This document shows, in pieces, positions 19,794 through 28,390 of a stretch of 64,000 bases of DNA (position 1 is the first letter of the stretch; the number at the start of each line of letters is the position of its first letter). Both the position numbers and the translations under genes were made by a program. The notes beneath the pieces were generated by a model. That model did not search any database and had not been told where the DNA came from. It was given only the letters and a program-made list of their open reading frames with translations. Source of the DNA: Flavimaribacter sediminis (lineage in GTDB: Bacteria > Pseudomonadota > Alphaproteobacteria > Rhizobiales > Rhizobiaceae); the NCBI RefSeq assembly GCF_019492055.1, contig NZ_JAICBX010000003.1:124001-188000 (forward strand), in the 5' to 3' direction.

Positions 19794-20759
19794 ATGACGA
19801 CGCGCCATGCACGCGTGCTGATCGTGGGCTCGGGACCGGCGGGATACACCGCCGCAATCTACGCCGCCCGCGCGATGCTGAATCCGGTGATGATCACCGG
19901 ACTGGAACAGGGCGGCCAGTTGATGATCACCACCGAAGTGGAGAACTATCCTGGATACGCGGATCCGGTTCAGGGTCCGTGGATGATGGACCAGATGCGC
20001 CAGCAATCCGAAAATGTCGGCGCCGAAATCGTCAATGACCTTGTCACGGAAGTCGATCTCGAGGTTCGCCCGTTCCGGCTGAAGACGGATTCGGGACAGG
20101 AATACAGCTGCGATTCCCTTATCATCGCCACCGGCGCGCAAGCCAAGTGGCTGGGGATCGAGACAGAGCAGACCTTTATGGGGTTCGGCGTTTCCGCCTG
20201 TGCTACGTGCGATGGGTTCTTCTACCGCGGCAAGAACGTTGTGGTTGTCGGCGGCGGCAACACGGCGGTCGAGGAAGCCCTTTACCTGTCCAATCTTGCG
20301 GAGAAGGTCACGCTCGTGCATCGCCGCGACGAACTGAGGGCTGAAAAGATCCTGCAGCAGCGCCTGCTCGCCAAGGACAATGTAGAGGTGGTCTGGGACA
20401 GCCGCCTCGTTGAAATCACCGGCGCGACGGGCGTTCCGCCCTCTGTGACGGGCGCGCGGCTGGAGAATGTTCGCACCGGCGCAGTGACGGACATCGAAAC
20501 GGACGGCGTATTCGTCGCCATCGGCCATGCGCCCGCCGTCGCCCTGTTCGAAGGCAAGCTGAAGCAGAAATCCAACGGCTATCTGTGGACGGCGCCGGAT
20601 TCGACGGCGACGAACGTTCCGGGCGTGTTTGCAGCCGGCGACGTCACCGACGATATCTACAGGCAGGCGGTCACGGCCGCCGGCATGGGGTGCATGGCCG
20701 CCCTTGAAGTGGAAAAGTATCTGGCGGAAATCGAAACGATAGCGGACGCCGCCGAGTAG
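19794..20759 (+). CDS. trxB: Thioredoxin-disulfide reductase
   Basis: A 321-residue flavoprotein that passes electrons from NADPH to thioredoxin. The start at 19794 (MTTRHARVLIVGSGPAGYTA) follows an AAGGA ribosome site; the frame is open upstream to 19692 but without family similarity. FAD is bound by GSGPAGYTAAIYAARA, the redox-active CATC has Cys136 and Cys139, NADPH is bound by GGGNTAVEEALYLS, and the second FAD motif is GVFAAGDVTD. The length is normal. It is followed 57 bases later by the LysR-type gene, consistent with the trxB-lsrB operon known in rhizobia and with oxidative-stress control. Confidence 0.98.
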   Translation: MTTRHARVLIVGSGPAGYTAAIYAARAMLNPVMITGLEQGGQLMITTEVENYPGYADPVQGPWMMDQMRQQSENVGAEIVNDLVTEVDLEVRPFRLKTDSGQEYSCDSLIIATGAQAKWLGIETEQTFMGFGVSACATCDGFFYRGKNVVVVGGGNTAVEEALYLSNLAEKVTLVHRRDELRAEKILQQRLLAKDNVEVVWDSRLVEITGATGVPPSVTGARLENVRTGAVTDIETDGVFVAIGHAPAVALFEGKLKQKSNGYLWTAPDSTATNVPGVFAAGDVTDDIYRQAVTAAGMGCMAALEVEKYLAEIETIADAAE

Positions 20760-20816
20760 ACGGCATCCGCCACGCGAACAGAGCAAGACGCAAAGAAAAA
20801 AAGAGAAGCCGGGGCT

Positions 20817-21713
20817 ATGCCGTTGGACTGGGATAAATTGCGGATATTCCATGCCGCTGCGGAAGCGGGGTCGTTCACCCACGCGGCCGAGACGCTGCAT
20901 CTGTCGCAATCCGCCATCAGCCGGCAGGTCAGTTCACTGGAGCAGGACATCGGCGCGCCGCTGTTTCACAGACATGCCCGCGGCCTGATCCTCACCGAGC
21001 AGGGAGAGTTGCTCTACCGGACGGCGCATGACGTTCTTTTGAAACTCGAATCGGTGCGCTCGCGCCTGACCGAGTCCAAGGACACGCCAAGCGGCAAGTT
21101 GCGCGTCACCACCACGGTCGGCCTCGGTTCGGAATGGCTGACTGACAGGATGCACGAATTTGTCGAGCTCTATCCGGATATCCAGGTGCAACTGCTTCTC
21201 GACAACGAGGAAGTCGATGTGACGATGCGCCATGCGGATTGCGCGATCAGGCTGCGGCAGCCGCAGCAGCCGGACCTGATCCAGCGCAAGATCTTTACGG
21301 TCCACATGCACATCTACGCCTCGCCCTCCTATCTCAACCGCTTCGGAGAGCCGGAAACCGTCACGGATTTCGACGATCATCGCATCGTCACCTTCGGCGA
21401 GCCCGCCCCGAGCTATCTGCTCGAGGTCAATTGGCTGGAGCTCGCCGGGCGGCCGGCCGGAAATCCGCGCACCCCGCAATTGCAGATCAACAACATGTCC
21501 TCAGTCAAGCGCGCCGCGCAGCTCGGCATTGGCATAGCCATGCTGCCTGACTACATGGTCGGCCATGACGCAGGCCTCGTGCGGCTCGATATCGATGCCG
21601 ACGTGCCCTCGTTCGACAGTTTCTTCTGCTATCCGGAAGAAATGCGCAGCTCCGCCAAATTGCACGCCTTCAGGGATTTCCTGATCTCGAAAGCGAGAAA
21701 CTGGAAATACTGA
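20817..21713 (+). CDS. lsrB: LysR-family regulator, LsrB/VtlR-like
   Basis: A 298-residue LysR-type regulator: winged helix-turn-helix in residues about 5-62 (FHAAAEAGSFTHAAETLHLS) and a periplasmic-binding-protein-like effector domain. Its position after trxB and directly before an AbcR-like sRNA matches Sinorhizobium LsrB, Agrobacterium VtlR and Brucella VtlR, which activate abcR genes. Only two cysteines are present (142 and 271), fewer than I recall for Sinorhizobium LsrB, so any redox sensing would rely on these. The orthology call rests on synteny plus general family similarity, so the symbol is tentative. Confidence 0.9.
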   Translation: MPLDWDKLRIFHAAAEAGSFTHAAETLHLSQSAISRQVSSLEQDIGAPLFHRHARGLILTEQGELLYRTAHDVLLKLESVRSRLTESKDTPSGKLRVTTTVGLGSEWLTDRMHEFVELYPDIQVQLLLDNEEVDVTMRHADCAIRLRQPQQPDLIQRKIFTVHMHIYASPSYLNRFGEPETVTDFDDHRIVTFGEPAPSYLLEVNWLELAGRPAGNPRTPQLQINNMSSVKRAAQLGIGIAMLPDYMVGHDAGLVRLDIDADVPSFDSFFCYPEEMRSSAKLHAFRDFLISKARNWKY

Positions 21714-21736
21714 GCGCCGTTGACGCGACTTATAAA

Positions 21737-21768
21737 CAGGAATTCGCAGGCTTCTAGAGCCTGCCTGT
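21737..21768 (+). terminator. Hairpin after the LysR gene, possible weak terminator
   Basis: A perfect 7-bp stem GCAGGCT/AGCCTGC (21746-21752 with 21758-21764) with loop TCTAG can be extended by ACAG/CTGT across an internal bulge. It starts about 25 bases past the LysR stop. No U-tract follows directly, so termination is uncertain; it may instead protect the 3' end. Confidence 0.4.
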
Positions 21769-21809
21769 CAGGGCGATTGCGACTTGTTTTTCGCACGAAC
21801 CCTTTGAGA

Positions 21810-21857
21810 CATAACGACCAAAGGTCGAGTTATGCAAAATCGCATAGCTGATATGCG
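21810..21857 (+). promoter_or_regulatory. Inverted repeats upstream of the sRNA promoter, candidate LysR-type binding region
   Basis: Three nested or adjacent inverted repeats are seen: CATAAC-GACC...GGTC-GTTATG (21810-21834), TATGC-N6-GCATA (21831-21846) and CGCATA-N5-TATGCG (21841-21857). The middle one is centred about 63 bases before the inferred sRNA start, the usual position of a LysR-type recognition site; the last covers about -61 to -45, where the activation site normally lies. Binding by the neighbouring LysR protein is inference. Confidence 0.55.
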
Positions 21858-21867
21858 GCCCTTCCTA

Positions 21868-21896
21868 TTGATAAATACCACCGAAACCAACATATC
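21868..21896 (+). promoter_or_regulatory. Sigma-70-like promoter of the AbcR-like sRNA
   Basis: TTGATA (-35, 21868-21873), a 17-base spacer, and CATATC (-10, 21891-21896). This predicts a start at about 21901-21903, just at the base of the first sRNA stem. The -35 matches consensus at four of six positions and the -10 is imperfect, in line with dependence on an activator. Confidence 0.6.
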
Positions 21897-21901
21897 GGGG
21901 A

Positions 21902-22022
21902 TGGCTAACAACCGGGTGGATTTCCTCCCAGTACCACCTTGTTAGCTGTTCCCCTCTGGAGGTTTCGTTTTATAAACCTTCCCGCTTCGGGCCGGAGAGC
22001 AATCTCCCGGCCCGTTTTTTTT
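21902..22022 (+). ncRNA. AbcR-like (alpha-r15 family) trans-acting small RNA
   Basis: A transcript of about 120 nt with three structural elements. Stem 1 pairs GCTAACAA (21904-21911) with TTGTTAGC (21939-21946) and GGTGG with CCACC inside it, leaving a 14-base loop exposing TTTCCTCCCAGT, an anti-Shine-Dalgarno element. A second weak hairpin (AGGTTT/AAACCT) follows. The terminator pairs CGGGCCGG with CCGGCCCG plus AGA/TCT around a GCAA tetraloop, then eight Ts to 22022. Loop sequence, length and location beside an LsrB/VtlR-like gene fit the AbcR RNAs of Rhizobiales, Hfq-dependent repressors of ABC-transporter binding-protein mRNAs. Rhizobial abcR genes often come in tandem pairs; only one copy is seen here. 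Assignment is from memory of the family, not from a covariance-model search. Confidence 0.8.
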
Positions 22023-22126
22023 AGCTACACTATAGAAATGACGCCGGATAAGCATAGTCCGTTGCTGTTTCCGCCAAATCCCCTGTCAAATCACTGACAG
22101 CTTGCCCGTGGCGGATTGGCGTACGG

Positions 22127-23371
<1,245 letters not shown>

Positions 23372-23548
23372 TCATTTCTATTGCGAAATGCGATCCAAAC
23401 GCAAGGCGCATATGGGCTCGGCTTCGGCACAACTTAAACGCTTTTGTGACTGTCACAAACTTATCGCGAGAAGGCCCCAATTCGGCCCTTTATCCGACCG
23501 AATTCACCTCTTTATTTCACCGTGTTGAGCGAATGCGAGGGTGGTTTT

Positions 23549-23677
23549 ATGGAGTCGGACATCGACTATACGGAAAAGCATAGCAGGGAAAAACAGACGC
23601 GGATCCGCTACTATCTTTGCGCCTTCGCGGTATTCTCATGCGTCGCTCTGTTTTTGAACCTCACCGTCATTTATTGA
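23549..23677 (+). CDS. Predicted 42-residue single-pass membrane protein
   Basis: A short open reading frame, ATG at 23549 to TGA at 23677, preceded by a GAGGGTGG ribosome site. The peptide has a charged hydrophilic N-terminus (residues 1-20: MESDIDYTEKHSREK...) and one hydrophobic segment (about 22-42: YLCAFAVFSCVALFLNLTVIY) ending at the C-terminus, so it would insert as an N-in single helix. It lies between the divergent aspartate aminotransferase gene and the EamA transporter gene. I recognise no family. The clean ribosome site and amphipathic layout support it, but short frames like this can arise by chance. Confidence 0.5.
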   Translation: MESDIDYTEKHSREKQTRIRYYLCAFAVFSCVALFLNLTVIY

Positions 23678-23779
23678 CCGCCGCTCTCCATCCGCGCCCG
23701 TCGCAGGGCGCAAACCTGGGCTTCTTGCCTGGGGCTTCCTCTCCTGATAGGGCGTGACCGGTTTCGGATCGCAGGCAGG

Positions 23780-24688
23780 GTGAGCACGATGGGTCGGGCG
23801 CAGGCCAATATGCTTTTGTTGCTGGCAGGGGCCATCTGGGGCGCCGGGTTCGTCGCGCAGTCGACGGCCATGGACGACATGGGGCCGTTTCTCTTCATAG
23901 GTCTGCGCTTTGTCTTGGCGACGCTTGTGTGCCTGCCGTTCGCTTGGATGGAAGCGAGACGCGCGTCTGAAAAGCTGGACCGGGCGTCTGTCAAGGGATT
24001 CGTCTGGATCGGGGTGGCCCTGTTTCTTGGAATGGCCAGCCAGCAAGTAGGCCTGCTATCCACAAGCGTCACCAATTCCGGGATTCTGACAGGGCTTTAT
24101 GTGGTCTTTGTACCGGTGCTGTCCGTGATCTTCCTCCGGCAGCGCCCACACGCCGTCATCTGGCCTGCTTCGGCTGTCGCCTTTTGCGGCATCTGGCTTT
24201 TGAGCAGCGGATCCATGACCGGTCTGTCAGTCGGCGACCTGCTGACGATCCTGTGCGCCGTCTTCTGGGCGATCCAGGTAACTCTCATCGGATATTTCGG
24301 CCAGTCTTCGGGTCGGCCGCTGGCGCTTTCATGCGTGCAGTTCGCCATCTGCGCAGCGCTTTCCCTTGCGGTCGCCGTGGCGATCGAGCCCATTCGCCTT
24401 GATGCGATCGCCGCCGCAGCGCCGGAAGTTCTCTATTCGGGTATTTTCGCCAGCGGGCTGGCCTTCTCGCTGCAGGCCGTCGGCCAGCGATTCACAACGC
24501 CAGCGCAGGCGGCCATCTGCCTGTCTTCGGAGGCTTTGTTCGCCGCCCTCTTCGGCGCATTGCTGCTTTCCGAACGCTTCACGATAGCGGGCTATTTGGG
24601 CTGTCTGCTCATTTTTTTGGCAATTCTGACGGTCGAAATAGTTCCCTTGACGCGAAACAAGCTAATGCAAGACCAGGCAGCCGACTAA
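23780..24688 (+). CDS. EamA/DMT-superfamily permease
   Basis: A 302-residue inner-membrane transporter of the drug/metabolite superfamily, with about ten hydrophobic helices in two EamA repeats. The first opens MLLLLAGAIWGAGFVAQSTA, a typical EamA start; the second runs from about residue 150 (LLTILCAVFWAIQVTLIG). The C-terminal helix pair (YLGCLLIFLAILTVEIV) ends with a short cytoplasmic tail. The start is GTG at 23780 after GGCAGG, with an ATG nine bases later as alternative. Family members export amino acids, metabolites or drugs; substrate cannot be assigned. A short inverted repeat, GATAGTT/AACTATC, follows the stop at 24690-24716. Confidence 0.9.
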   Translation: MSTMGRAQANMLLLLAGAIWGAGFVAQSTAMDDMGPFLFIGLRFVLATLVCLPFAWMEARRASEKLDRASVKGFVWIGVALFLGMASQQVGLLSTSVTNSGILTGLYVVFVPVLSVIFLRQRPHAVIWPASAVAFCGIWLLSSGSMTGLSVGDLLTILCAVFWAIQVTLIGYFGQSSGRPLALSCVQFAICAALSLAVAVAIEPIRLDAIAAAAPEVLYSGIFASGLAFSLQAVGQRFTTPAQAAICLSSEALFAALFGALLLSERFTIAGYLGCLLIFLAILTVEIVPLTRNKLMQDQAAD

Positions 24689-25024
24689 CGATAGTTTATT
24701 TATTTAGTTAACTATCAATGCTTTAACAGAAGGCAGACACTCAAATCGGGAATCGTCATAAAACTTTCTCTTGCTAATTTCCACAACCTGCATCACTCTA
24801 CGCGTCGTTCGGGCAAATCTACGAACACGGGAAAACCTATTGAAAGCCATGCGGACCGGAGACGCATAATATTCCGGGTGATAAGCTAGCAGGTCATTTG
24901 AACCGCCAGGATCACGATAACAGGGACCTTTCCTCACCAATTCGAGAACTGCCTGCCTTGCCCGGAAACGGGTAATACAAGATACGTGGGTAAGCGACCT
25001 GCGGAGCAAAGAGGACCTGAAAGC
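24689..25024. other. Intergenic region upstream of the cold-shock gene
   Basis: 336 bases. Directly behind the transporter stop is GATAGTT-N13-AACTATC (24690-24716), an AT-rich hairpin that could end that transcript. The rest probably contains the promoter and a 5' untranslated leader of the cold-shock gene, which is often long in this family, but I see no clear -35/-10 pair. A minus-strand frame covering 24704-25117 is not supported because it runs into the cold-shock gene. Confidence 0.5.
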
Positions 25025-25240
25025 ATGGCCGAGACTGGCACTGTGAAGTTTTTCAATACCGACAAGGGCTTCGGCTTTATCAAGCCGGACAATGGCGCGT
25101 CGGACATTTTCGTACATATCTCCGCTCTGAAGGATTCGGGTCTCGAGACCCTGATGGAAAATCAGAAAGTAAGTTTCGACACGGAACCCGACAGACGCGG
25201 CAAGGGACCGAAAGCGGTCAACCTGTCGATCGTTGGCTGA
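25025..25240 (+). CDS. cspA: Cold-shock domain protein (CspA family)
   Basis: A 71-residue single cold-shock-domain protein that binds single-stranded nucleic acid and acts as an RNA chaperone. RNP1 is KGFGFI (residues 14-19) and RNP2 is DIFVHIS (about 27-33). The start MAETGTVKFF has a GAGG ribosome site; the frame is open 39 bases upstream without similarity. A strong terminator hairpin follows at 25255-25283, so it is monocistronic. Whether it is cold-induced cannot be told from sequence; alphaproteobacteria usually carry several copies with different regulation. Confidence 0.96.
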   Translation: MAETGTVKFFNTDKGFGFIKPDNGASDIFVHISALKDSGLETLMENQKVSFDTEPDRRGKGPKAVNLSIVG

Positions 25241-25254
25241 TCAGATCGAAATAT

Positions 25255-25283
25255 GAAAGCGCCCGGCAATGCCGGGCGCTTTC
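25255..25283 (+). terminator. Terminator of the cold-shock gene
   Basis: A perfect 13-bp stem (GAAAGCGCCCGGC at 25255-25267 with its complement at 25271-25283) and a 3-base loop AAT, 14 bases past the stop. The following tract is AATTTCGG, a weak U-run, but stem stability is very high. Confidence 0.85.
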
Positions 25284-25511
25284 AATTTCGGTCGCCAGTT
25301 CCTCCGCAGCTTGCGGTTCGCAAGTCGCCATCTGCGCCGGTTGCGCGTGGATTGCCACGGCGGCCGAACGAACGCCTGCGACCGGACCTTTGCCCTGTAG
25401 CATCGCTCGCCTCTGTAATTTTGCCGCAGGAGGCTCATTGGATATTCCAATGGCGGCCCTGACCGAATACTATCAAGAGTTGAATACTGTAGTAATTTTC
25501 AAAATTTGTTT

Positions 25512-25520
25512 TGGGAGGAA
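25512..25520 (+). promoter_or_regulatory. Shine-Dalgarno of the AapJ-like gene, candidate AbcR target site
   Basis: The leader reads TGGGAGGAA, a very strong Shine-Dalgarno ending 8 bases before the ATG at 25529. These nine bases are the exact complement of TTCCTCCCA at 21922-21930 in the loop of the AbcR-like sRNA; G-U pairs extend the match by one on each side. Pairing here would block ribosome binding. Confidence 0.6.
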
Positions 25521-25528
25521 GAGATCGC

Positions 25529-26545
25529 ATGAAAACCGCGCTTCTCAGTTTTTTCGTCGGCTCACTCATCGCTTTGGGCGCTGCGCCGGCAGTTTCAGCC
25601 ACTTTGGATACGGTCAAGGAAAATGGACAGCTGGCCTGTGGGGTGAGCCAGGGTAATCCCGGTTTTTCCAACCCCGACAGCAATGGCGTCTGGAGCGGAT
25701 TTGACGTCGATTACTGCCGCGCCGTCGCAGCCGCAATCTTCGACGACCCGCAAGCGGTCACATTTCGTCCCCTGTCTTCGCCGGAACGGTTCACGGCGCT
25801 TCAATCGGGCGAAATCGATGTTTTGTCGCGCACGACGACCTGGACCATGTCGCGCGACACCACGCTGGGCGCCAATTTCGTCGGCGTCATGTATTATGAC
25901 GGACAGGCCATGATGGTGCGCAAGGGCCTCGGCCTTAGATCGGCGCTCGAACTGTCTGGCGCCTCGGTCTGCAGCGCGACCGGCACCACCACCGAATTGA
26001 ACGTGGCCGACTTCTTCCGTCTCCACGACATGCCCTACGAACTGGTCGCATTCGAAAAGAATGACGAAGTGACCCAGGCCTACGACGCCGACCGATGCGA
26101 CGTCTACACGACAGATGCTTCCGGACTTGCCGCCAACCGGCAGAAGCTGACTGATCCGCAGGCCCATGTGATTCTGCCGGAAATCATCTCAAAGGAGCCC
26201 CTCGGACCCGTTGTTCGTCAGGGCGACGATCAGTGGCTCAACATCGCCAAATGGGTTCTCAACGCCCTGATAAACGCCGAAGAACTTGGCGTCACCCAGG
26301 CGAATGTCGATGAGATGAAATCCTCCGAAAACCCCGCCATCAGAAGGCTTCTCGGTGTGGAAGGCGCATTCGGGGAAGACATCGGACTTGGCGACGACTG
26401 GGCCTACAATGTCATCAGACACGTCGGAAACTATGGTGAGATCTTCAATCGCAATGTCGGTCCGGACACGCCGCTGGGCATTGCGCGGGGCATGAACGCC
26501 CTGTGGACGGACGGCGGCCTGCTCTACGCGCCGCCAATACGGTAA
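25529..26545 (+). CDS. aapJ: General L-amino-acid ABC transporter substrate-binding protein, AapJ-like, orphan
   Basis: A 338-residue periplasmic binding protein of the polar/general amino-acid family. The ATG at 25529 gives a signal peptide (MKTALLSFFVGSLIALGAAPAVSA). The mature part shows the family pattern LACGVSQGNPGFS, SGFDVDYCRAVAAAIF and the C-terminal RGMNALWTDGGLLYAPP characteristic of AapJ. Rhizobial aapJ is normally followed by aapQMP; here no permease or ATPase gene follows, so it must use subunits encoded elsewhere or act alone. Its Shine-Dalgarno is perfectly complementary to the AbcR-like sRNA loop, which suggests post-transcriptional repression in rich conditions. Confidence 0.92.
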   Translation: MKTALLSFFVGSLIALGAAPAVSATLDTVKENGQLACGVSQGNPGFSNPDSNGVWSGFDVDYCRAVAAAIFDDPQAVTFRPLSSPERFTALQSGEIDVLSRTTTWTMSRDTTLGANFVGVMYYDGQAMMVRKGLGLRSALELSGASVCSATGTTTELNVADFFRLHDMPYELVAFEKNDEVTQAYDADRCDVYTTDASGLAANRQKLTDPQAHVILPEIISKEPLGPVVRQGDDQWLNIAKWVLNALINAEELGVTQANVDEMKSSENPAIRRLLGVEGAFGEDIGLGDDWAYNVIRHVGNYGEIFNRNVGPDTPLGIARGMNALWTDGGLLYAPPIR

Positions 26546-26690
26546 AAGTAAACGCAGCACGGTCTGCGTAAATTGAATAATTGTATTATTTCAACGGCTT
26601 CCGTTCAGATACGATTCATCGTGACAATCGTACTTTCCGGGCATGAATAAGCAGATCGTCGATCTGCCCTTGCTCGGAAAGGAGCCGGTC

Positions 26691-26975
26691 ATGAATAAAA
26701 TTACCCTCACCGCCATCGCAGCCGTCATTGCGGTCGCGTCAGTTGCGCCGCTCGGCGCCGCCAATGCAGCCGGCATGAATCCAGGCGCGCCAGGCAAGCC
26801 GCCGCATGTTCAGCCGCACCAGCCGATCTACAAGCCGCATAAGCCGAATACGCCGCGGCCGCCGGCCTATTGCTATCCCGTCGTCGTCAAGAAGAATGAC
26901 AATACTGCCGCCATTGGCCTCATCGGGTTCGCGGCAGGCGCGCTCCTCGGCAACGCCCTGGCGAATTCCAGATAG
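26691..26975 (+). CDS. Small exported proline-rich protein with glycine-zipper tail
   Basis: A 94-residue protein of unknown function. The start at 26691 has an AAGGAG ribosome site and yields a signal peptide (MNKITLTAIAAVIAVASVAP, cleavage probably after ANA). The mature part is proline/histidine/lysine rich (residues about 27-60), followed by a glycine-zipper-like hydrophobic segment (AAIGLIGFAAGALLGNALA), which may associate with membrane. An in-frame ATG at 26643 would destroy the signal. The next gene has the same layout of signal peptide, proline-rich part and small-residue hydrophobic segment, so the two may be related in function. Confidence 0.75.
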   Translation: MNKITLTAIAAVIAVASVAPLGAANAAGMNPGAPGKPPHVQPHQPIYKPHKPNTPRPPAYCYPVVVKKNDNTAAIGLIGFAAGALLGNALANSR

Positions 26976-27107
26976 CGCCGGTATCCGGGAATTCCGGAGG
27001 CCGCGACGCGGCGAATATGGGCGCTTCCGGCGCAATTTTGAGGCGCCACAGGATAACCGAATTTGTCTGTTCAGATTCCGTTCAGCAACAGGATCTCATA
27101 ATGGCCG

Positions 27108-27133
27108 GGAACGGATGCATCGAAATATCCGTT
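27108..27133 (+). promoter_or_regulatory. EcfG (general stress response) promoter
   Basis: GGAAC at 27108-27112, a 17-base spacer, and CGTT at 27130-27133. This matches the GGAAC-N16/17-CGTT consensus of the alphaproteobacterial general-stress sigma factor EcfG/RpoE2. The predicted start near 27140 gives a leader of about 26 bases before the BA14K-family gene, with the ribosome site GGGAA in it. Confidence 0.75.
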
Positions 27134-27165
27134 TCTCGGTATGATGCAAATGCGGGAATGAACAC

Positions 27166-27666
27166 ATGAACTTGCTGAGTAAATCGCTTCTGGCCGTGAT
27201 GGCCATGTCGGTTTCGGTCATGCTGCCGCTCAGCGGCGCAAACGCCGGAGGACCGCCTCCACCGCCCCACAAATACTATGGAAAATGGCACAAGGCGCCG
27301 TATCCGCGCTGGGGACCGAGATATGGGCCCCGTCCCTACTGGTACGGTCCGCGCGCCTACTACGGTCCTCGCGGCTACTATTACGGTGACGACGCGGTCG
27401 CCCTCGGCGTGCTCGGACTTGCCACAGGGGCCATCATCGGCGGCGCCATTGCGGAAAGCAACCGGCCAGGATCGTACAACAATCCGTTGCCTGCGCCGTC
27501 AGCTCCTCCGCCGGCCGGCTACCGCACAAGCGGGCCCGTCGCGGGCGCCGAACCCTGGAGCGACGAATGGTACCGCTACTGCGCGAACAAGTATCGCTCG
27601 TTCGACGCGACAAAAGGCACCTATCGCGGCTATGACGGCCGGGACCACTTCTGCGTCGTCAGATAG
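27166..27666 (+). CDS. BA14K-family exported protein
   Basis: A 166-residue protein with a signal peptide (MNLLSKSLLAVMAMSVSVML...ANA), a Tyr/Pro/Arg/Gly-rich segment (about 30-75), a hydrophobic small-residue segment (ALGVLGLATGAIIGGAIA) and a C-terminal BA14K domain: WYRYCANKYRSFDATKGTY, then GYDGRDHFCVV, with two cysteines likely forming a disulfide. BA14K proteins are immunoreactive surface or periplasmic proteins first described in Brucella, with lectin-like activity proposed. The perfect EcfG promoter just upstream places it in the general stress regulon by inference. It converges on the MBL hydrolase gene with a 6-base gap. Confidence 0.9.
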   Translation: MNLLSKSLLAVMAMSVSVMLPLSGANAGGPPPPPHKYYGKWHKAPYPRWGPRYGPRPYWYGPRAYYGPRGYYYGDDAVALGVLGLATGAIIGGAIAESNRPGSYNNPLPAPSAPPPAGYRTSGPVAGAEPWSDEWYRYCANKYRSFDATKGTYRGYDGRDHFCVVR

Positions 27667-27672
27667 AGCGCG

Positions 27673-28326
27673 TCAGGCGGACAGCCCGGTCAGGAAAGGA
27701 TTGGTGCGGCGTTCCTCGCCAATCCTGCCGCCGGGGCCATGGCCGCAAATGAAGCCGACGTCGTCGCCCAGCGGAAAAACCTTTGTGCGGATCGATTCCA
27801 GCAACTGTTGATGATCGCCGCCGGGAAGATCGGTCCTGCCGATCGACCCGCTAAACAGCACATCGCCGACATGGGCGAACTTCGCGGCGCGATTGTAATA
27901 GATCACGTGGCCCGGCGCGTGACCCGGACAATGATAGACCTCGAATGCGTGGCCATCGAAGGCGAGGCTCTCGCCCTCCTCCAGCCACTTGTCGGGCGTC
28001 ACGTTTCTGACCGCGCCGTCCAGGCCGCACATCGCGGCCTGATCCTCCAGCCCGCTCAGCAGCGGCAGGTCGTCGCGATGCGGACCGATGATCTCCACGT
28101 CCAGCGCATCCTTCAGGTCCATCGCGCCGCCGGCGTGATCGATATGTCCGTGGGTCAGCCAGATCGCCGTCACATCGATGGCGTTCTTCTCGATGACGTC
28201 CTTTATCTGGTCCACATCGCCGCCCGGATCGATGACGACCCCCTTCTTGCTCTCGGAATCGAACAGGATGGTGCAATTCTGCTGGAATGCGGTGACCGGG
28301 ATGATCCCCGCCTGAAGCTGACCCAT
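27673..28326 (-). CDS. MBL-fold metallo-hydrolase, glyoxalase II-like
   Basis: A 217-residue cytoplasmic metallo-beta-lactamase-fold hydrolase. The dinuclear metal motif is LTHGHIDHAGG (about residues 57-67), with further ligands in YHCPGHAPGH, HVGDVLFSGSIGRTD and the C-terminal FICGHGPG. The size and motif set match the short YcbL/GloB-like group, which includes hydroxyacylglutathione hydrolases and other thioester hydrolases. Glyoxalase II activity is possible but the C-terminal glutathione-binding domain of classic GloB is absent. It lies downstream of ilvE in the same orientation, 64 bases away. Confidence 0.9.
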   Translation of the reverse strand: MGQLQAGIIPVTAFQQNCTILFDSESKKGVVIDPGGDVDQIKDVIEKNAIDVTAIWLTHGHIDHAGGAMDLKDALDVEIIGPHRDDLPLLSGLEDQAAMCGLDGAVRNVTPDKWLEEGESLAFDGHAFEVYHCPGHAPGHVIYYNRAAKFAHVGDVLFSGSIGRTDLPGGDHQQLLESIRTKVFPLGDDVGFICGHGPGGRIGEERRTNPFLTGLSA

Positions 28327-28390
28327 AAAATTTCCTCCGAAGACCGAGCGCCGTCAGGCGCAACGCCCCGCGCCCCTCGTGAACCGCCTG

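Noticed and set aside
21714-21900. A second tandem abcR copy upstream of the sRNA
   Set aside because: No second CTCCCA loop, stem or terminator is present in this stretch; only inverted repeats and one hairpin without U-tract.
22083-22100. CTGTCA-N6-TGACAG inverted repeat after the aspartate aminotransferase gene
   Set aside because: No U-tract follows on either strand and the stem is short; function not supported.
24704-25117. A 137-codon minus-strand frame upstream of and overlapping the cold-shock gene
   Set aside because: It overlaps the certain cspA start region and has no recognised similarity; more likely the cspA promoter and leader.
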